From an uncultured Lachnospiraceae bacterium (GTDB lineage Bacteria > Bacillota_A > Clostridia > Lachnospirales > Lachnospiraceae): a stretch of DNA of 47,897 bases. Location of the stretch: contig CANOBT010000026.1 of assembly GCA_947564305.1 (NCBI GenBank), positions 1-47,897 of the forward strand. Direction: 5' to 3'. This document shows, one piece after another, positions 43,651 through 47,897 of this stretch. Made by a program: the position numbers and the translations under genes. Numbering within the stretch: the first letter of the stretch is position 1; each line of letters begins with the position of its first letter. The notes under the pieces are model-generated. The model worked only from the letters and a program-made list of their open reading frames with translations. It was not told the origin of the DNA and made no database searches.

Positions 43651-45360
43651 ATGAGATGTACAAATTGTGGTGCTGAGATTCCGGAGGGACAGTGGATTTG
43701 TCCGAATTGTTTTACAAAAGTGCAGATTGTCCCAGACTACAATCCTCTGGATGATGTTCTTGCGCGTGAAGTAAAGGGCTCTGTGGAGTATGCCACCCGG
43801 CCTATTGACTCCCAGGATGTGAGACGATACCGCAGCTGGGGAACACGTGAAAGTGATTATGCCACCCGTGTGTTGAACCAAGGGGAGCGTGGGAGTTCAA
43901 CACGGGTATTGAGCCAGGGAGAAATGAACAGGATTCGTTCACAATATACCCGAACTCCATCAGCAAATCGTTATGTTCGTCGAGAAGCAGAAAAATTCCG
44001 TCAGGAAAACGGATATATCAGCCCGGATCAGGAGCCAATTCGACAGGATGTGGAATATATCCGCTCGGATAGTGGTTACACACATCGAAGTCAGGGGAGT
44101 GGGTATGTACATCAGGATTCTGGAAGCCTTCGGCGAACAGCAGGGTATACTACTGGCCAGGAAGCCGGAGGTTCCCGTCGAGCAGCAGGATATGCAAGCC
44201 AGGAAGCTGGAGGTTCTCGTCGAGCAGCGGGGTATGTAGGCCAGGAATCTGGAAGTTCTCGAAAGAATACAGAGTATGTTTTTCCAAGTGAAGAAGAGAT
44301 GAGACGCAGAACCGGCGGAGGACGAAGGAATACAGGGAATGCTCAAAGAACAACCGGAAGTATTCGCCAGAATCCCAATAACCGCAGGGCAGACGCATGG
44401 GATAGGCAGAATCCGCAGGATAGGCGCCAACAACAGACCATGAGAAAGAAAAGAGCGGCAAAAAAGAAGATGCAGAAGTTGACAAGTGTCTTTTGTATTA
44501 TTGTGGTAATAGGTGTTGTTCTGGGATTTCTTTTTTACCAGAGTTCCTACGCAGGTGCTGTTGGGAAGGGCAATCGCGCCTTGCAGTCCGGAGAATACAG
44601 CTCAGCGGAAAGATATTTTAACCGTGCTCTTGAAAAAGATGTGAAAAAAGCAGGTGCATATACGGGATTATCGAAGGTCTATATCCAACAGAAAAATTTG
44701 GAGAAGGCGGAGGAGGTCTTTATCACTGCGATTGATTCACAGCCGGAAAATGCAGACCTTTATGCTGCTGCAATTCAATTTTATGTGGACACAGAGCAGT
44801 TGGAAAAGATCTCTCCATTGTTGGACGGATGTGATAGTTCCGTTCTTTCTAAGGTGGAGGAGTATGTGTCTGAAACACCATCCTTTAGTCTGGACGAGGG
44901 GAATTATCCTGAGGTACAGGAGATTACCCTTATATCAGATGGGGAAATCCGCTATACGGATGATGGTAGTACCCCCACTTCCTCTAGCAAATTGTATAAG
45001 GAACCTATACTTGTAGACGTAGGAAAAACAGTTGTAAAAGCAGTCAGTATCAATAAAAAAGGAATTCCAAGCCTTGTAGCAACCAGGACCTATACGGTAG
45101 AATTGCCGATTGCAGATGCGCCTGCAGTTACACCTTCTACCGGAAAGTATCGTGAACCGACTCAGATTACTATTCAAGTACCGGAAGGATACACGGCCTA
45201 TTACACCACAGATGGGAGTACACCGTCCGCCGCATCGACGTTATATGCCGGTCCTTTGGATATGCCGGAAGGCTCTATGATTTTTTCGGCGGTGCTGATC
45301 AGCGAATCAGGAAAAATGACTTCCGTGACAAAAAGGAATTATGTATTGCAGTATGAATAA
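43651..45360 (+). CDS. zinc-ribbon, membrane, TPR and chitobiase-like domain protein
   Basis: No known gene is recognised for the whole chain of 569 residues. From the N-terminus: a zinc ribbon (CTNCG at 3-7, CPNCF at 17-21), a long basic, Arg/Gly/Ser/Gln-rich disordered region (40-275) with four 14-residue repeats (152-208), a transmembrane helix (about 277-297), TPR-like helices (301-385) and two chitobiase-like beta domains (405-484 and 490-566) marked by YTDDGSTPTSSS and YTTDGSTPSAAS. By the positive-inside rule the zinc ribbon is cytoplasmic and the TPR/beta part outside. It may be a cell-surface sensor or scaffold; this is inference. It stands alone after folD and is closed by a terminator. 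Confidence 0.85.
   Translation: MRCTNCGAEIPEGQWICPNCFTKVQIVPDYNPLDDVLAREVKGSVEYATRPIDSQDVRRYRSWGTRESDYATRVLNQGERGSSTRVLSQGEMNRIRSQYTRTPSANRYVRREAEKFRQENGYISPDQEPIRQDVEYIRSDSGYTHRSQGSGYVHQDSGSLRRTAGYTTGQEAGGSRRAAGYASQEAGGSRRAAGYVGQESGSSRKNTEYVFPSEEEMRRRTGGGRRNTGNAQRTTGSIRQNPNNRRADAWDRQNPQDRRQQQTMRKKRAAKKKMQKLTSVFCIIVVIGVVLGFLFYQSSYAGAVGKGNRALQSGEYSSAERYFNRALEKDVKKAGAYTGLSKVYIQQKNLEKAEEVFITAIDSQPENADLYAAAIQFYVDTEQLEKISPLLDGCDSSVLSKVEEYVSETPSFSLDEGNYPEVQEITLISDGEIRYTDDGSTPTSSSKLYKEPILVDVGKTVVKAVSINKKGIPSLVATRTYTVELPIADAPAVTPSTGKYREPTQITIQVPEGYTAYYTTDGSTPSAASTLYAGPLDMPEGSMIFSAVLISESGKMTSVTKRNYVLQYE
44104..44274 (+). repeat. tandem 42-bp coding repeats in zinc-ribbon protein
   Basis: Four units code for about 14 residues each: YVHQDSGSLRRTAG, YTTGQEAGGSRRAAG, YASQEAGGSRRAAG and YVGQESGSSRKNTE. 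The DNA period is 42 bp between the last three units (GCCAG at 44156, 44198 and 44240). The middle two are nearly identical, suggesting recent duplication. Confidence 0.75.
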
Positions 45361-45426
45361 AAAATTTTAGATGTGTGCATTGCGCGTAATAGGAAAATGG
45401 CTGTCAGCGCAGTTGCACTCTGCAGT

Positions 45427-45453
45427 AAGTGTGCGTTAAGACGCACACTTTTT
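45427..45453 (+). terminator. Rho-independent terminator after zinc-ribbon protein
   Basis: AAGTGTGCGT (45427-45436) and ACGCACACTT (45441-45450) form a perfect 10-bp stem with a TAAG loop, followed by TTT. Confidence 0.9.
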
Positions 45454-45473
45454 AATATTTTTTTGATATTTGC

Positions 45474-45502
45474 TTGTGTCAAAAGTTTAACAGTGATATA
45501 AT
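45474..45502 (+). promoter_or_regulatory. sigma-A promoter for alcohol dehydrogenase
   Basis: TTGTGT (45474-45479), 17 bp and TATAAT (45497-45502) lie 41 bp before the start. A Rex-box-like dyad fills the spacer. Confidence 0.7.
45476..45493 (+). promoter_or_regulatory. Rex-box-like operator
   Basis: GTGTCAA-AAGT-TTAACAG matches the Rex consensus TTGTTAA-N4-TTAACAA at 11 of 14 fixed positions. It lies between the -35 and -10, where binding would block RNA polymerase. Confidence 0.5.
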
Positions 45503-45543
45503 ATAGATGTTAAAAAAATGACATACATAAGGAGATGTACAAC

Positions 45544-46725
45544 ATGAGCAGATTTACATTACCAAGGGACATTTACCACGGAAAAGGATGTTTGGAGGAA
45601 CTGAAGAACCTGAAAGGGAAAAAAGCCATTCTTGTTGTTGGTGGCGGCTCCATGAAGCGCCAGGGCTTTTTGGACAAGGCAGTAGGCTACCTGAAAGAAG
45701 CAGGGATGGAAGTAGAATTATTTGAAGGCGTTGAGCCGGACCCATCTGTTGAGACAGTGAAAAAGGGAGCCGAAGCAATGCGTGCATTCGAGCCAGACTG
45801 GATTGTATCCATGGGTGGTGGTTCTCCAATTGATGCTGCAAAGGCAATGTGGGCATTCTATGAATATCCGGATGTGACATTTGAAGACCTTTGCATTCCA
45901 TTTAATTTCCCGGAACTGAGACAGAAAGCAAAATTCTGTGCAATTCCATCTACATCCGGAACAGCTACGGAAGTGACTGCATTTTCTGTAATCACAGACT
46001 ATAGCACAGGTGTGAAGTATCCTCTGGCTGATTTTAATATCACACCAGATGTAGCAATCGTTGATCCGGACTTAGTATCCGGACTTCCGGTAAAGCAGGT
46101 TGCATATACAGGAATGGATGCCCTGACACATGCGATTGAGGCATATGTTTCTACTCTGAATGGTCCGTTTACCGATCCTTTGGCATTGCAGGCGATTGAG
46201 ATGGTTTTGGATTACCTTCCGGCTTCTTACCACTGCAATATGGATGCAAGAGAGCAGATGCATTATGCACAGTGTCTTGCAGGAATGGCATTTTCTAATG
46301 CGCTTCTTGGAATCGTACATTCCATGGCACATAAGACAGGGGCTGCATTCTCAACAGGGCATATTCCGCATGGATGTGCAAACGCAATCTATCTTCCTTA
46401 TGTTATTAAATACAATGCAAAAGAAGCTGCTGCTGCAAGCCGTTATGCTGAGATTGCACGCAGAATGGGACTTCCAGGTACATCAGAGAAAGCATTGATC
46501 AACAGCCTGTGTGAAAAGATTGATGCATTCAATGTAGAACTGAATATTCCGAAGACGTTGAAGGACTTTGGAATCAATGAGGATGAATTCAAGGAAAAAG
46601 TTGCAAAAATAGCAGAACTGGCAGTAGGCGATGCATGTACAGGCTCTAACCCGCGTGCAATCGATCCGGCAGCGATGGAAAAATTACTGACATGTACATA
46701 CTATGGGACAGAGGTTGACTTCTAA
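45544..46725 (+). CDS. iron-containing alcohol dehydrogenase
   Basis: The 393-residue group III alcohol dehydrogenase reduces aldehydes to alcohols in fermentation, regenerating NAD(P)+. It has VVGGGSMKRQGFLDK, the nucleotide-binding GGGSPIDAAKAM, STSGTATEVTAFSVI, and metal ligands in GMDALTHAIEAYVS, VHSMAHKTGAAF and GHIPHGCAN. Similar enzymes are called butanol dehydrogenase or 1,3-propanediol dehydrogenase; the substrate cannot be told from sequence. The ATG at 45544 is chosen because AAGGAG lies 9 bases before; the ATG at 45535 touches it. A Rex-like site is in its promoter. Confidence 0.93.
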   Translation: MSRFTLPRDIYHGKGCLEELKNLKGKKAILVVGGGSMKRQGFLDKAVGYLKEAGMEVELFEGVEPDPSVETVKKGAEAMRAFEPDWIVSMGGGSPIDAAKAMWAFYEYPDVTFEDLCIPFNFPELRQKAKFCAIPSTSGTATEVTAFSVITDYSTGVKYPLADFNITPDVAIVDPDLVSGLPVKQVAYTGMDALTHAIEAYVSTLNGPFTDPLALQAIEMVLDYLPASYHCNMDAREQMHYAQCLAGMAFSNALLGIVHSMAHKTGAAFSTGHIPHGCANAIYLPYVIKYNAKEAAAASRYAEIARRMGLPGTSEKALINSLCEKIDAFNVELNIPKTLKDFGINEDEFKEKVAKIAELAVGDACTGSNPRAIDPAAMEKLLTCTYYGTEVDF

Positions 46726-46750
46726 TCCTTTGATATGCAGAAACGTTTAA

Positions 46751-46780
46751 GGGGCAGGCACTTTACCAGTGTCTGCCTCT
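46751..46780 (+). terminator. hairpin after alcohol dehydrogenase
   Basis: GGGGCAGGCACT (46751-46762) pairs with AGTGTCTGCCTCT (46768-46780) with one wobble. No real U-tract follows, so termination is uncertain. Confidence 0.45.
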
Positions 46781-46861
46781 GTTGTCGATGAAACGGAATT
46801 GGTTTTGGAATAATTTGTTTGAAATGTATGAATTTTTTATCAATTATGTAGAAAAGAATAC

Positions 46862-46890
46862 TTGTCAACAGGTTGGTTATGTCGTATGAT
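46862..46890 (+). promoter_or_regulatory. sigma-A promoter for nfnA
   Basis: TTGTCA (46862-46867), 17 bp and TATGAT (46885-46890). It predicts a leader of about 90 bases. TTGTCAA is also one good Rex half-site, but the second half is poor. Confidence 0.7.
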
Positions 46891-46913
46891 ATGTTATGGC
46901 AGAACGAAAGTAC

Positions 46914-46966
46914 TTCTCAGGCAATACGCAGATGCCGTCGAGGCGTAGTGATACATAGTCTGAGAA
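46914..46966 (+). ncRNA. nested hairpin in nfnA leader
   Basis: TTCTCAG (46914-46920) pairs with CTGAGAA (46960-46966), and inside it TACGC (46925-46929) pairs with GCGTA (46943-46947). The element ends 12-15 bases before the GGAGG of nfnA, so it could control translation. It matches no riboswitch I know. Confidence 0.35.
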
Positions 46967-46987
46967 TTATTTACAAGGAGGAAGAAC

Positions 46988-47878
46988 ATGTATAAAATTT
47001 TAAAGGCAGAAAAACTGGCTGATAAAATTATACTGATGGATGTGCTTGCGCCGCGTGTCGCTAAGCATTGTCAGCCAGGACAGTTTGTGATTGTGAAGAT
47101 GGACGACAAAGGGGAGAGAATTCCACTTACAATCTGTGATTATGACCGTGAAGCAGGAACGATTACAATCGTATTTCAGGAGGTCGGCGCTTCCACTACG
47201 AAAATGGCTGATCTGAAAGAGGGAGACAGCTTCCGTGATTTTGTAGGGCCGCTTGGATGTGCATCCGAATTTGTAAATGAGGACATGGAAGAGCTGAAGA
47301 AGAAAAAAATGCTTTTTGTGGCAGGCGGAGTAGGGGCTGCGCCCGTTTATCCCCAGGTAAAATGGCTGCATGAGCATGGTATTGATGCAGATGTAATCCT
47401 TGGTGCAAAAACAAAGGATATGGTCATCCTGGAAAAAGAACTGGAAGCAGTTGCAGGAAACCTTTACGTGACTACGGATGATGGTTCTTATGGACGTTCC
47501 GGTATGGTTACGACTGTAATTGAGGATTTGGTTAAGAAGGAAGGAAAACAGTATGATGTCTGTGTTGCAATTGGACCGATGATTATGATGAAATTTGTCT
47601 GTCTGCTGACAAAGAAGCTGGAACTTCCGACGATTGTCAGCATGAATCCGATTATGGTGGACGGAACTGGTATGTGCGGCGCATGCCGTCTGCAGGTTGG
47701 AGACGAAATCAAGTTTGCATGTGTTGACGGACCGGAGTTTGACGGACATCTTGTGGATTTTGATCAGGCGATGAAGAGAAGCCAGATGTATAAGACAGAA
47801 GAAGGCCGTGCAATGCTAAAACTGACAGAAGGCGACACACATCACGGCGGATGTGGAAATTGCGGAGGTGACAACTAA
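46988..47878 (+). CDS. nfnA: NfnA: FAD/NAD-binding [2Fe-2S] subunit of ferredoxin:NADP+ oxidoreductase
   Basis: The 296-residue protein is the small subunit of the electron-bifurcating NADH-dependent ferredoxin:NADP+ oxidoreductase, of the PyrK/ferredoxin-reductase family. It has an FAD domain (PLTICDYDRE), an NAD domain (FVAGGVGAAPVYPQ) and a [2Fe-2S] motif (VDGTGMCGACRLQVGDEIKF) with C230, C233 and C245 plus D225, the unusual Asp ligand known for NfnA. A Gly/Cys-rich tail (GGCGNCGGDN) is extra. ACAAGGAGGAAG precedes the ATG. Its stop overlaps the start of nfnB. The same fold in sulfide dehydrogenase makes that label an alternative. Confidence 0.92.
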   Translation: MYKILKAEKLADKIILMDVLAPRVAKHCQPGQFVIVKMDDKGERIPLTICDYDREAGTITIVFQEVGASTTKMADLKEGDSFRDFVGPLGCASEFVNEDMEELKKKKMLFVAGGVGAAPVYPQVKWLHEHGIDADVILGAKTKDMVILEKELEAVAGNLYVTTDDGSYGRSGMVTTVIEDLVKKEGKQYDVCVAIGPMIMMKFVCLLTKKLELPTIVSMNPIMVDGTGMCGACRLQVGDEIKFACVDGPEFDGHLVDFDQAMKRSQMYKTEEGRAMLKLTEGDTHHGGCGNCGGDN

Positions 47879-47897
47879 TGGCAGATGTATTAAAGAA
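47878..47897 (+). CDS. nfnB: start of NfnB / GltD-like subunit, cut by window end
   Basis: An ATG at 47878 overlaps the nfnA stop (TAATG) and has GGAGGTG 7 bases upstream. Only the first six codons (MADVLK) are visible. The nfnA-nfnB order is standard, so this is expected to be the large NADP/ferredoxin-binding subunit. Confidence 0.65.

Noticed and set aside
47000..47749. 249-codon minus-strand frame over nfnA
   Set aside because: Shadow of nfnA, whose cofactor motifs are all intact.
1..47897. CRISPR arrays, prophage, insertion sequences, tRNA or rRNA genes
   Set aside because: Looked for and not seen: no regular spaced direct repeats, transposase or integrase frames, or cloverleaf or rRNA sequences were recognised. 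The 42-bp repeats at 44104-44274 are coding.

Overview
The window looks like a chromosomal stretch from an endospore-forming Firmicute of class Clostridia, most likely a Lachnospiraceae gut anaerobe. Supporting this are spo0A and spoIVB side by side, a SpoIIIE-type FtsK, a TepA-like ClpP, a folate/one-carbon set with Fhs and FolD, an NfnA-type bifurcating transhydrogenase subunit, a fermentative iron alcohol dehydrogenase and Rex. No phage, insertion sequence, CRISPR array, tRNA or rRNA was seen. The genus assignment is inference from gene content and protein style.

Layout. 1-298: fragmentary non-coding DNA with a possible alanyl-tRNA synthetase scrap. 299-1045: a short-chain dehydrogenase with its own terminator. 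1188-5384: a folate operon, folC-folE-HD protein-folP-folB/folK fusion. 5456-7897 (minus strand): tyrA-aroA under a strong promoter, divergent from an EF-G paralogue (8206-10284) that has degenerate GTPase motifs. 10579-12567: spoIVB-spo0A with an inverted pair of 0A boxes. 12772-18291: glgA, metF, a stand-alone MetH reactivation protein, and a metH that lacks that domain. 18445-21084: alaS. 21237-21413 (minus): rpsU. 21719-27097: two D-Ala-D-Ala carboxypeptidases, a metallophosphoesterase and scpAB, with a cluster of DnaA-box-like sites. 27257-29245: a 2-isopropylmalate synthase fused to an AraC-type DNA-binding domain. 29324-31300 (minus): an ABC-F ATPase. 31491-36060: rex, nnr, alr, an orphan mazF and yebC. 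36093-41001: metY, tepA and ftsK/spoIIIE. 41049-43574: fhs-folD. 43651-45360: a zinc-ribbon/TPR/chitobiase-like membrane protein. 45544 to the end: an iron alcohol dehydrogenase with a Rex-box-like site, then nfnA and the first codons of nfnB.

How the genes fit together. FolC, FolE, FolP and FolBK make tetrahydrofolate. Fhs, FolD and MetF load and reduce its one-carbon unit, and MetH with its reactivation partner uses the methyl group for methionine, while MetY supplies homocysteine by direct sulfhydrylation. Rex, the alcohol dehydrogenase and NfnA form a redox theme. Spo0A, SpoIVB, SpoIIIE and TepA form a sporulation theme.

The strongest candidate for something new is the LeuA-AraC fusion. 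It places a DNA-binding module directly after the leucine-sensing region of a biosynthetic enzyme, and its own upstream region holds four CTGT-based tandem repeats. Other leads are the EF-G paralogue that lost its catalytic histidine, the 10-bp-phased DnaA-box array over a carboxypeptidase start, the HD protein that could fill the missing dephosphorylation step of folate synthesis, and the repeat-bearing zinc-ribbon membrane protein.
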